NCBI GenBank assembly: GCA_029204225.1
Contig: CM055095.1
Span: 76,423,776-76,487,775 of the forward strand
DNA length: 64,000 nucleotides
Source: Diphasiastrum complanatum
Lineage: Eukaryota > Streptophyta > Lycopodiopsida > Lycopodiales > Lycopodiaceae
Direction of reading: 5' to 3'
Shown: piece by piece, positions 27,001-40,500 of the stretch
Layout: every line of letters starts with the position of its first letter
Numbering within the stretch: position 1 is the first letter of the stretch
Notes under the pieces: model-generated
The model's input: the letters and a program-made list of their open reading frames with translations, nothing else
Database searches by the model: none
What the model was told of the DNA's origin: nothing
Program-made: the position numbers and the translations under genes

Positions 27001-30000
27001 CATCTTCTCATGAAAACTTGCATAGGAGAGGCATGCCTCCCTCTTCATACTTGCCTACCCACTGCCATGTGGCGTTACCTTGCCACCTAGGCCTCCACAT
27101 AAGCTATCCTGGCCACCTACCAGCAAACCTGCCAGTTGGCGGCAGCCTTCATCCCCCAGCCCCCCCCAACGCTGGTTTTCTCTCTCCTCTGCCTGCGGAC
27201 AGACCCTTCTTTGCTGCAGGTCAGCGGAACTAGAAAGAAAACCACCTCTTTTCTTTTAAAGAAAAAACGTGGGGGTTCCACGGAATAGCAGTTCGCTACT
27301 CTGAAACTGAGTGGAACTGGGATCTGCAGCAGTCTGCCACCTGTCCAGTCCTGGACAGTGCCACGTGGCAGGGTTCCGCTAAGTCCAGACTGTTTTTTTT
27401 TAAATCCATTAAAAAACTCGAAAAACAGCACAAAGAAGGAAACGGAAAAGTGTGTAAAAAACACATTTCTTGCCCAAATTGAATTCCCTCAAATGATTCG
27501 AAATTTACCAGAAATCAACTACGGATCAACGCACCTGCTTTCAGCATGCAGTGGCTCTGATACCATATGTTATAACTCTACTTACTGCAAACCTCCAGGT
27601 GCCAGTTAACCACAAGAGACCGAACGATTCACGTTCCATCCAGCCATAGGACCTAATCCGGGTCCACCCTCCGTGCCCTAGCCTGTGACCCTATCAAGCG
27701 GGATCCAACCTCCATCCTAGACAATGTCCCGTACCATTGCCTAGGCTCTCAGCCATCTCCTGCCTCAAGCTAGCACTCATCCTGGCCGTGCACACGCTCT
27801 CCATCCACCTTCTCCTAGGTAGATAGAATGGATGGCAAATGAGTCCTCCTCCCCTTGTATACTTCCAAGGAGAGAGACTCCAAGCCATGTGCACATCTAG
27901 ATCATGACACGTGGCAACCCTGCAGGTTCACGAGTCACCGGTCAAGTCTACAGGCCCACCCGTCATTGTTCGATGACTTGCGCGTATGGTTTGATTATGC
28001 CACCTCCTTATATACCATCAAAAAACTGAACACATGTAAAGCCAATGATATAGATTATCTTGAATCTGAGTTATTAATCTATGCTGCTGATTTGTTATCC
28101 ACTCTCTTAGCCACCTTACTCAATCAAGCCGTTGTTACTAGTTTCCCCTCTTCTTGGTGTGCTAATATCATTCATCCTATACACAAAAATGGTGATCCTA
28201 TGAATCCTGGTAATTATCAGACTCTTATGATTGGGCACATGATTGTGAGGCTTTATGGTACTATTCTATAGTCAGTTGTGAGTACTGAGGCAAAGACTAG
28301 GAGACTACATGCCATGGGCCAGGCTGGGTTTAGAGTCCACTATTCCACTACAGATCATATCTTTACTCTCAGAGCCATCATTGAGGAAACTCGACACAAG
28401 AGAGAGCAAGTTTATTATTGCTTTGTGAATTTCAGGAAAGCCTTTGACTCTATCCCACGCTCCCTACTTATCCAGTGCATACGAGACCTTGGGTTTTCTG
28501 ATGACAGAGTTCTAGCAGTGATGGCGCTCAATGAGAGAGTATCAAGGATCCCATGTCTACCACGTTACCTATGTTTTGCATTATCACATGGTCTTAGATT
28601 CATATTGGGACAGTTTCATGTCTCTTTACACTAGCTTCAGATTGAGATTGGGCGATTTCAGGGGACCCCACAAGAGAACAAGATCTGCCGGTTATGTTCC
28701 CTAGGCGTTGTGGAGACACTTTATCTTCATGTGCCCAGCCTATAATGAGTTTCGTGGGAGATCCTATTGTTTGTTTAGAGACGCACCAGTCACCTTGAGC
28801 TCACTTGTTACCTACGAGGATCCACGATGTGTCGCACTTACGATACGAGAGATGCTTCTATTGCGACGAGAAAATTGTAAGTTGTGCTCTAGGTAAAACT
28901 GCAAAACTCGCATTCAATCAACATCAACATCTAACAAACAAGACCATAAAAAACAGAAGAAATTGTTGAAATGACTAACCGTGCTACTCATGCCAACATG
29001 TGCCTCATAGATACGAAGAGAGTCAGGGCGTCTTGGACTTTTATGTTGAAATTTGTACTTCTCCTGTGAAAAGAAAAGGCCTCAATGAAATAGGAAGACA
29101 TCATTACAAAACTTTGCTCAATAAATGTTTAAAGACCATAACTAGGAATTATTTTTTCCCTAAGCATCAAAACAACATTGAAAATCCTACAACGGGCTAT
29201 TGAGAACCTTTCCCTAGCATTAAAAATTAAATTTAAAACTTCCATTAAAAGTTTCACTTGAGTAGTCTTGAACTCACCACAATGTGATAGAATATTTGAA
29301 TATTATAATTGTGGAATACGTGAAATATATGGAAGATATATGTCCACATGGTGAAATGAGAATTGAATTTGATATTGTTCATGCCATCAACAAGGCACTT
29401 GCTTTTAGAGGAATTTTAATTAAAGCTAAATCACCATAAAGAAACTTTAGTCTACACTTTTGAGTGTTTAAATAATGCCAACCAAGAGAAAGTTTAAGGT
29501 TTATAGAAGGTCATGTGGTTCATGGATCTTAGTTAGAACCAAATTTGGAGGGAGGAGGCTCAAAACTAATTGAGGAGAGATTTAAGCTAGAAATAGGGTT
29601 CCTTAAAGAATAAGAAACACCTATAATTGCAAGTGGCCTCACCGTATACCTAGAGCCTAGTAGAGGTTGGGTTTATTTAAGGTGCAACAATGTACTAGAA
29701 CTCAATGAAACACGTGGAGCTAGAGTAGTGAGAACTTGTAGCTTACTTTATATTGCATGAACTCAACCATCTCATAATCTTCAATCATTTGAATCTTGTG
29801 GAGAGATACAATCGAATTTAGTTCCTATGTCTTCAGAATATCAATGTCTTTTTACATCAACCATTGCATTGATCTCCCTTATAGATCCTCTCTTGACGTC
29901 CATCCACGTTTGTCCCTGATTGTCCCAAATTGAACGTTCTACGTTTCTTCCCAAATTTCTGAAATCATCCAAGCTGGTTTTGTTGTAGTGAATATTAATC

Positions 30001-31425
30001 CTCTTATTATTTCAATATGTTTATTGATAAAATAATCATCGCGCAACACATGTATGTATAGATTACCCAACCTTTATTAAGAGTACTATGGAAATTGATA
30101 TCATATGCCTCGAAAACATAATATATTTACCCCTTTGGTGGTTCCTTTATTGTTTTAAAAAACTGGTCAGGGGACAAATGAGAAGCGGTAGCCATGAAAT
30201 GTGCATATTCTTAGAATTTGAGGACGCTAGACATAGGAGGGAGAGAGTATATTGCTGCTTTGTTAACTTTAGGAAGGCCATTGACTCCATTCCGCGATCT
30301 TTGCTTATCCAAAGATTGCGCATTTTGGGTTTTTCCACAAATATGGTGCTAACTCTCATGGCACTCTATGAGAGAGTGTTGGGGCGTTTTGGGAGGGATA
30401 CAGGCATCTCAAAATGGATTTGAAGCACCATAGGGGTAAAACAAGGATGTTCCCTCTCACCCAGTCTCTTCGGATTATACATTGATGAGCACAAGATCCT
30501 GACTTCTAAAAGTCACTTTTTTAATGCTGCAAGGGGCTGGAAAAATTAGGAAAAAAGGCTGCCTAGTCTTGGGGGGCACAGTTAGGTGCCTGATCAGCAA
30601 GCGGACAATCTTGTAATTGGTGTCTGATGCATCACTCTCTTAGAATGGCAAGAAACATTCAATTTCAGAATGCTACTATTTTAGTTCTCCAGCTGAACAT
30701 GTCCGATGAAGAACATATATCCGGCTTTGGAAACAGCCCCCGGCTAGTGCATGACGAAGAACATAGCCCAAGTAATTGCGTATTGATAAAGAACCTTGAA
30801 TCCTATTCAGTGGTTCATTACTAAGAAGAAAATGTTGATCTAGGTACCAGCATACCTTCGAGAGACTAAGTATAAAGTAGGTAGTTTATTCGTATGTTGA
30901 ATTAGACCTCACAAGCAAACCTTTTAAGATTGGTTTTACTGCAATATCCAGCCACAGTCCACGTCCAAGGGACGCTTACTTGCTCTTAATGGACATAGCC
31001 ACAGCGGGAATAAAATCAGAAGTTGTAGCCAAAAACTTATATCATGAATAAACCATCATTAAGGCAGAGTTTACTCGAGAATTTATATATGGAGCGCCAT
31101 AAAAAATCGAAAGCTAGCTAGGTTAGAATCTTTATAGGTAGAGTTTTATCAACAAAGACCTTGAAAAAGTTCTGCTTGCCATCATGAAAGAAAAGAAGGC
31201 AACTTGAGCAACAAGAGACTGCTCACATTGTCTGGAGGGTCGTAGTATATTCCATTGTAGGGAATGTCACCAGGAGCTTGTACGGCAAACTTTATCCATG
31301 CCGGGATAGAGTCTTTCCATCCCGATGGAGTATTCATGTGAATCTGTCATTTGAAAATGCATCAGTATATGACAAAAGCCCCCCCAATCAAGTTTGTTCA
31401 TAGTTGATTGGCTTTATTTTACGAT

Positions 31426-31492
<67 letters not shown>

Positions 31493-31529
31493 GGTGTACA
31501 AAGAAGGTGATCCCATGAGGCCAAACAAT

Positions 31530-31564
<35 letters not shown>

Positions 31565-34500
31565 CAACAATATAATGGAACAATCTATACATAATATGAA
31601 TGATTATGGTTCAACCTATAGGGTATCGACAGTTGTATTTTTTGCCAATATTGTGTCAATTGGGGCACTTATCAGTCAATTTGACTTGTTTCTAAGATTC
31701 TTTCTGGATTTCGTTCCCTGCCCTCTACAATCCTATGTGCTTGTCACAAATGGCTTCTTAGCCGCCTATGAAATTAGGTGCATATCGCATAGACATATTT
31801 GCATATGAACACTTCCTCAGATAAACCAAGTTATCTTCATGTGCCTCAACATACACAAGAATGTCAAGTATACCTCAATAAACTGGAACTATGTATTCTT
31901 GAAACAATCCAGCATGTAATTGGAACAATAGTTGAAATAAAAGGTGTAACATAAACTTAAATGCCCATGCTTAGAAGTTAGCTCTATAAGAAATAATAAG
32001 TGTATCAACTTCTCTCACTTTAAACTGAAAATATCCACTTATTAATTTTAGAGAATTATCCAACTAAATAATAAGTCAAAGTTATCTTTTGTCCTAGCCA
32101 AAGAATACTATTCTTTATTATGGCTTCATCTAGAGCATGATTGTCTATGCGCATCCACAAGAAGAATCGATGCTATTAACGTCTTGCAAATCCCTTATCG
32201 AACAACTCTTGGATCTTTCCTTTACCTTCCTGCTATTCCAAAAGACTTATCGATACAGATTTTGAAAAGGAGGTCTACTATATATAAAAGTCCAATTTGA
32301 TGCATTTTCGTCTTTTAGGCCTTAACCATGTATGTGCCTCATTGAGCCAGATGCAACACTCGCACAATGGCAACCATGTCCATTCATGTGTTGCCTACAA
32401 TGTGATTTTGTAAATACTCACAATTTGAAGTTAATACAACTACTTGTGTTTAAGTCTTTGGTTGCTAGAGAACCTTTGTCAATTTCATCTGGTATTAGAG
32501 CCCCGATGTGGATCAAGGGTGCAGAGCCACAAGAATATTGTTGGTCATAGACTAGTGGTCTGATTCTTGGAAAGCCGTATCGGAGCAACCATGGTATGTG
32601 ATTCTTTCAGCCTATAGGAAGTGTAAAGCTAGGGTTTGGGCAGCCGACATGTGCTATAATTGAAGCATCAATTGGCATCAAAAAAACTTGGCAAGATAGT
32701 GAATAGTTCTCTAGCAATAGGCCAGTTTGGGCAAGCTCCAACTTGCTATAGATTCCAGCTCAATTGGTGAAGGTAGGGGCTAATTTTTGAATCAAACCTC
32801 ATCGGGATATTAATTGAATACATTGTCAACACCTCTAATGCAAATTTTAGCAAGTAGGTCATGCAAGACACATGGTCTACTTGACACCTAGAGCTGAATC
32901 TAGTAGGTGACACCTCGTGGATAACTATCATGCATGTACGATGTGGCACCCAAGATCTTTTGGATCTTGCGGGGTTACCGCACCCTCCTCCTAGTCAATT
33001 AATCACTTGCTGCAATCCATCTCTCTTGTCAAGGACCTTGAGCTCTGATGTCTGCTAACTTTCTTGAATCTCCATGAATATGAATGATTTTTGTTTATCC
33101 GATATGTTTATTATCATCTATCAGAGTTATGATGCTATATAGGATGATGTACAGGTTTCAACATGCCTGATTAGATCCTTGAATAAGCACCTTAATCTTG
33201 AAAGTGGGCAACCTACAAGCAAAATAGATCTTTTCAGATTGCAATTGGTACTAATGGAGAGCTATCATTATGGGGATGACAGCCATAGCAAACAAATTGG
33301 ATATTGCACTATTTTTCCAAAAGTAACTCAAGATTTGGAATAGTCCTAATATGGAAAATCGGCCCTCTGGTATTCAAGATTGTTGGTTACGCCTCGATTT
33401 AATTCCATGTCAAGGCAAGTTTGTGACTAATGACCTTGACAGGCACCAGACACTCTCATTGTGACATATGGAGCAGCGCATGTACGTGTGACTGATGTAT
33501 GCATGAAGACTGCATGGGAGTTGTGACCTATTTATAGCCGGATTACATGGGGATTGCATAAGTGAGTGCACAAGCCTCTGCTCTCCATATATTGGAGTAG
33601 AAACTTGCCCATCGACACTTTTAGGCTTAAGTTCAGGTTACCAGTCTCTCTCTTCTCCTCAAGCATTCACTTGCAATGGCTCAGGGGCTAGATCCGGGAT
33701 TGATCCAGGTTTGGTTGGGAGGTTTTGCTCCTACATGTCTAGTTATGGACTCGCCTCATTACATTCACCGCGTCCATTTACATTTACAGTTGCTTTACTT
33801 TATGCATAAGCAGGCCTTGGGCCCTTTTTTATTCATTAGTGACATTCAAACTATATGGTTGGCCTTTGGCCTTATTATTCATTATTAGGCCATTTGGACA
33901 TATTACTGGAGAGTGGGGCCTTCTTGGAGGGCGCACTATTATCCCTCCCAGTTGGGCCCTAGCCACTGGAAGCTTCCTTTTAGGGCTTCCTCTTGGCTAT
34001 AAGTAGGGAAACTGTGTCATTTGTCATTCAGCTGATGATATTGATCTCTCTCTTTAGCCTCCTTAATCTCTCTCTTTCTTGCTTTCTAGGGTTAAGTCTT
34101 GCTTATGTGATGCTTTCATAGCTTAATTCTAGATCAGCTGTGGCTCTATTCGTAACTTGGTATCAGAGCACTTTTCTGAGCACAATCTAGAATTTTTTCT
34201 TTGCTGCCTTGCCTTGCTCCTCCATCGCTGTTCCTACAGCTCCATTACCGTTTTGACAGCCCTATTCCATCGCTGCTCCTTCCACTCCTTCCTGCCCAGC
34301 GTTCCCCCTGTTTTGTCCCCTCATTTCTTTGCTGCCCAGCGCTCCTCCTCTTCCTTTCCATCGCTGTCCCTGCCTTCCGACCTATCACTTTCGTCTGATA
34401 TTTTTCCAGTTTGCAGCCATCTTCCACAGTTAGTTCCCTGACTGTCCAGAGCCCATCCTCATCCAAAAACTACCCAATTCCGACATCATTTGCTATTCCA

Positions 34501-37500
34501 AACAGCTAAAATTCTTCAACCTGTAAATCGCTGCCTCAGCACTCCCAACTTGTCACTTTTGCCTTTTTTTTTCTCCAATTCCAGCCATCTTTTACAGCTT
34601 ATCAAAAGGCTGTCACGCGCTCATTCTCCACCACATTTTCAGCAATTCTGACTCCGTTTACTCTTTCAAATTCACATTGTATCCCTGGCTGTCCAGCGCA
34701 TTTTTACAGCTTCTCCATTGTTCATTGCTGTCTATTTTTTTTTCAGTTGTGATAATATTGGTTGTAATAGGCTAATTTGGGGTGACGACAAGAGTCCGCT
34801 CCCTCAAGTTTTCGTCTATTCCTTCCACTATCATTATGGCACATTCACCTACCCCGAGTGAGACTACTCAGGAAACCTTATCCGATAAGTTTCGTCGCAT
34901 GGATGAGACCCTTTCTGGCCTCGTTCTTCGCTTCGATTCAGTTATGACCGGCTTTGCTACTATGCAGTCACAGATTGATTCTTTACATCCTCATGGTCCT
35001 GGTAAAGCTCCTGTTTTTCCTACATTTGGGACTCCCCCTCCATTTGGATTTCCATCTTCTTCTGCTAGTCAGCCTGGTGGTGGACCGTTCATTCCATCTA
35101 ACCCACCTCCTGGTTTCTTTCCTCGTCCCCCCCTTCCTGAGCCACACTTTGCTCGAGACTTTCGTGATAGGGTACAGCTTGCTACCTATTCCGGTTCCTC
35201 AGACGGGAACTTATTAGAGAATTGGTTTGCTAAGCTTGTGTTACGAGCTCGTAACCAGTGCCGAACCCTAGAGAACACAGATAGGTCAGATACCACAGTC
35301 AGGGTCGTGTCCAGCGTACATGACCAACAGGGCAAGACAGTGTGAGTAGTGTGCCCAGCACGGTCCATAGCCATGGCGGGCCTAACACAGCCTAGGGACC
35401 CTGTCAGCAGGATAGGGCCCCCAGTTGGGTCCCGACGTGCAGTCGGCCACGTCAGTGCCACGTGGTCGACACTTGGCAGTAGCATGCTACCAGTCCTCAC
35501 ACTGGGCTAGGAGGGGCTTACTCTATATCAGGGAGTAGGCAAGGTTGGGTGAAGCAGTTAGTGTTTGCCCTACTGTGGTGTTAGGATCTATTACACTGGT
35601 ATCAGAGCCATCTCCATCCTAGGGAGTTAGGAGCAGCAGTAGAGAAAGCTATCAGAAGATAGGAAGTGTTTCTCAGATTCTCAAAGAGGAATAGAGGAGG
35701 AGGATCGCTGTAGGAGCAGCCTTCAAACTTCTGATTTTGACTGAGAAATCACAGTAGCAAGGAGTCAGATTCCAAGTGTAGGTAACTCGCTGTGAAAAAC
35801 AGCTGTTTCTAACTGAGTTCAGAGGATTCTCTATAGTTTTCCCAGCGAAATTAGAGTAGGAAGAAGCCAGCACCTCCATCGCTGTACAGTCAGAGACCTG
35901 CATCTGATTTCCAAGGAAAAAGTTACTGGTTCTCAGCGAGTTTGAAGCCAAAAAAGAGGAGCAGGCCCAGCGCTGCCAGTGCTTCTGAAAATCTGGTTTT
36001 TGGACAAGTTTTTGGGCCCCAACGTCAGAGATTTGGAGCAAGAGGATTCCTACCAGATCAGCGAATAGGAGACTTCTGAAATTTCAGAATTCAGAAGGGT
36101 TTTTGGACTTCAGATTTGCCATTTTGTGGACAAATTGAGATGCTGTCAGACCAGCAAGGGGGGATAGCAAAAGTTTCAGATCTTGTTGCACATTTTCCAA
36201 CCTCAAATCAGATTGAGAAAGAAGCTGAGAAGGGCTTTTCTGTATTCTCTCTGTGGAAGTACAGTTCTTAGAAAGAGCTAAGTTTCCTTTCCCTTGTACA
36301 GTTGTAAATTAAACTTTTAGACTTTTTTTTTCCTTCAGAAGTTAAGGTAGCTCTCTTTCAGTTCCGAAGATGACCACTCCTCAGGGACCTGATCAACCCC
36401 CGGAGAGAGGCTTCGACGAACTTGAAACAGAAGCCTTGGCTTACAGAAAAGGGAAGGAACCCATGGAAGTAGAAGAACAGGAACAGTTCGCCGAAGAACT
36501 CGACGAACTGGTTACCAAGGAGCAGTTCCTCCAATTGGTAACAGAAGTGGATGAACTGAAGTTGGCATTAGCCAATTTCAAGTCCAGTGTGGACGACTTG
36601 TTCGCTGAACTCAAAAACTTGATTTTGAGTTCCGCGAAAGGAAGCCTTCCCTCCACTTCTCAGTTATCCCCTTCTCCACTTCCATCAGTTTCGGGTGAGA
36701 CTTTACGGTCTCACCCCAGTGTTTTTAAAGATTTAAAGCCTCCTACTTTTAATGGGGAAGAGAAGGATAGAAATGCAGATATTCTACAAACCTTCCTCAG
36801 CAAATGGAAGAACATTCATGCTCTTAAACAGACCCCTGACCATTTGCAAGCAATTGAGGCCAGTCTTTCCTTAGGGCCTATGGCCTATAAGTGGTGGTTA
36901 AATCTCCAGGAGACTGGGCAGACTCCCCGGTCATGGAAAGCTTTTGAAGAAGCTTTCCTAAGAGAATTTCTACCAGAAAATGAACTGGATAGAGCCTGGG
37001 AAGCCTGGGAAAGAACGGTAATGGATAAATCCCTCATCCAATATACCTCGCAGTATCGAGAAGCAATTTTAAAGATTAAAAATATGGATGACTATCAAAA
37101 AATCAGGGGATTTGTCCGTGGCCTCAAAGATGAATATAAAGTAGAGGTCCAGAGAAACTCGCCTACTACCCTTGAGCAAGCTCTCAGATATGCTCAAATC
37201 TATGATGATTCAGTGGGTAGGAAGAAGGCGAGACAACAACCACTTTCTAAGCAGCCTTCTCATAAAGACTTTCAATTTAAAAAGAAATTTTTTAAAAGAA
37301 AGAAAGAAGACAAATTTAAAGGTGAAGCTCCTCAGAAACGCCCTTCACTCATACAGCCCTTAAAACCAGATGATTTTGAGAAAGCCAAACAAGAACGTTT
37401 GTGCTTTGTGTGTATGGGCAAGGGACACACAGTCAGACAGTGTCCCAAGGGGCGTTTCACTAAAAAAGATAAGAAAGATGAAAAACAAGTTCATCTTGTT

Positions 37501-40500
37501 CAGACTGTATGTTTCCCTAGTGACTCGGCAGCTTCCGAGATCAAAGTGTATCATGAAGATCATGAACACTGTTGCCAGCTGACCTCTGCAATGCTAGCGA
37601 GACCCTTCAGCTTTGGGCCGCATGACCTAGTACGTATGCATGGGAAAGTTGGTAACCAGTCAGTAAGAGTCATGGTTGATGATGGGGCAACCCATAATTT
37701 CATCAACCACACCCTGGTTAAAAAGCTTAAACTACCAGAAGTACCTAGTCAGCATAGGTACATAGTTTCATTAGCTAAGGGTGAAGATAAAAAAATATGG
37801 GAAACTATGGTAAGTAAGTTAAATCTTGGTATTCAGGGGTACCAAGATGAAATAAACTTTCAGATAATCCACCTGGATCGAACAGACATTGTTCTCGGGA
37901 GAGATTGGCTCTACAGTTTGGGACCTTCCCTCCACAGAAACTATCAGGAGAACACCCTCAGCTTTCAGCATAAAGGCCGAGAGATCCAGTTGCATGGGGA
38001 GCATGATGTTCCCAACAGCCCTATGGTCTGCAGTTCACAACTCTGTCAGCTAATCGGAGACGAAGACCATCAGGTATTCTTATGTGACTTTCAGTTTATT
38101 CCTGAAGTTTCTATTTCCAGTTCTATTCAGCAAAAATCAGTAAATTAGAAACTTTATTGTCTAAATTTAAAGATGTTTTTCCTGAAGATTTGCCACATGG
38201 TTTACCACCTAGCAGAGAGGTAGATCATGTAATAAACCTAGTACCAGGTACAGCACCTGTTTCTAAACCTCCGTATCGGGTCAGCCGAACAGAGGATGAA
38301 GAAATAACTAGGCAGTTAACAGACTATCTTGGGAAAGGCCAAATTCAGACCAGTAGTTCACCATGGGCCTCACCAGTCCTATTGGTGAAAAAGAAAGAGG
38401 GGTCTATGCGTCTTTGCGTAGATTACAGAGCCCTCAATAAAGTCACAATCAAGAATAAATACCCTATGCCTCGGGCAGACGAGTTGTTTGATCAACTCGA
38501 CGGGGATAAGTTTTTCAGCAAAATAGACCTTAGATTGGGATATCATCAAGTCCGTATAAAAGCGGAAGATGTCTCGAAAACAGCTTTTAGGACTTGTCAC
38601 GGTCATTATGAGTTTAGGGTGATGCCATTTGGGCTCACAAATGCTCCAGCTACCTTTATGACCTTGATGAACAGTGTCCTTAGACCATACTTGGGTAAGT
38701 TTGTAGTCGTATTTTTAGATGACATCCTCGTCTACAGCAAAACGAGGAAGGAGCATCTAAAACACTTCAAAAAGGTGTTTCGACTGCTCAGAAAGCATAA
38801 GCTTTATGCTAAACAATCCAAGTGTGAGTTCTTCGTTGAAGAACTAGCATATTTGGGTCACATTATCTCTTCAGATGGGATTAAGATGGACCCAAATAAG
38901 GTTAAAGCCATACTCAGTTGGCTGAGACCTCAGAATATTTTGGAACTTCAAATCTTTCTTGGTCTGGCGGGATATTACAGACGATTTGTCAAAGAATATG
39001 CACAGATAGCAGTCCCTATGACAAATCTCCTTAAGGGGAAGGGAAAGGAGTTCATTTGGGAGTCCGCACAACAGGAGAGCTTTGATGCTCTCAAAACAGC
39101 CTTAGCTACAGCACCAGTTTTAAAAGTCGTCGACCCCAATCAGCCATTTGTGGTCGAAACAGATGCTAGCGACTTTGCAGTAGGTGCTGTGCTAACTCAG
39201 GGTGGACGACCAGTTGCGTTCGAGAGTAAAAAACTCGAGCCAGCTCAGACTAGGTATAGTGCCTATGAAAAGGAACTCTTTTCTATAGTCCATGCCCTTA
39301 AGACTTGGAGGCATTATTTGTATGGTGCCAACTTTGAGGTCCTGACAGACCATGAGAGTCTCAGATACCTTTGCAATCAACCTGAGCTTAGAGGTCGGAA
39401 AGCTCGTTGGGCAGAGTTGATGCAAGAGTTTGACATGTCTATCAGATATAGGCGTGGAAAATTCAATACAGTAGCAGATGCCCTTAGAAGAATGCCTATG
39501 ATAAACGAGCTGAGTTTTACTCAGATTCGTAATGAGTTACTCGAGTCCTTGAGAGGGAAATGCCAGCATGATGCATTCTTCTCTATTATCTGGAACTCAG
39601 TCCAAAACAGACAGTTACAGACTCCAGAACCAGTTCCCGGGGTTGGTGCCAGTTCATCCAAGAATACGGCAGCTTCCGTTGAGGATGATGATGAGTCCGA
39701 GTATACGTCGTTAGATGACGTTGAGGATTCTGAGCCTGTATTACCCAAGCAAACCCCAGTGGTTGAGGGTCAGTGGACTCAAGGATTCAAATGGAAACAG
39801 TATTCCATTCAGGATGAGTACTTGCTCTATAGAGATAGAGTATGTGTCCCCAATTCAGAGGATTATAGGCAGCAGGTCCTATATGAATGTCATGACAATC
39901 CTAGCGCGGGACACCCAGGCATACAAAAGACCTATGAGCTTCTTCGTAGGCAATTTTTCTGGCCCAGTATGAAAAAGGACGTCTACCAGTATGTAACCAG
40001 TTGCCAGAAATGTCAAGTAAATAAAGCAGGGCGTTTAAAGGCAGGAGGGTTGTTGCATCCCTTGGAAATACCAGCTGGTAAATGGGAGAGTATCTCCATG
40101 GATTTTATAGTAGGCCTGCCTAAAACCCAAAAGGGTAATGACGCTATATGGGTCACAGTTGGCCGTCTGACCAAAATGGCTCATTTCATTCCGACCAAAA
40201 CAACCGTTAGAGCTCCAGAGTTAGCGAGGTTGTTTGTAGACGGGCTATTTAAATTGTACGGTCTACCTTCCGGCATAGTCAGCGACCAGGACAGTAAGTT
40301 TACTGGAAATTTTTGGAGGGCAGTATTCCATCATCTCCATACTAAACTTAATATGAGTACCACCGACCATCCACAGACGGACGGTCAAACAAAAAGGGTA
40401 AATCAAGTGCTGGAGGATATGCTTCGTGCATACGTCAGCAAGAAGCAGACTAATTGGGAGGAGTATCTCTCGATATTAGAGTTTGCTTACAACAGTACCA

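Larger units (their letters stand above)
22789..27957 (-). mobile_element. Ty3/gypsy chromovirus, defective, minus strand
   Basis: LTRs 22789-23235 (3') and 27568-27957 (5', cut by a LINE junction). PBS at 27552-27565, gag remnant, protease remnant, RT, RNase H, integrase and chromodomain in order on the minus strand, the same sense as the SBE gene. Many frameshifts and stops. Confidence 0.92.
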
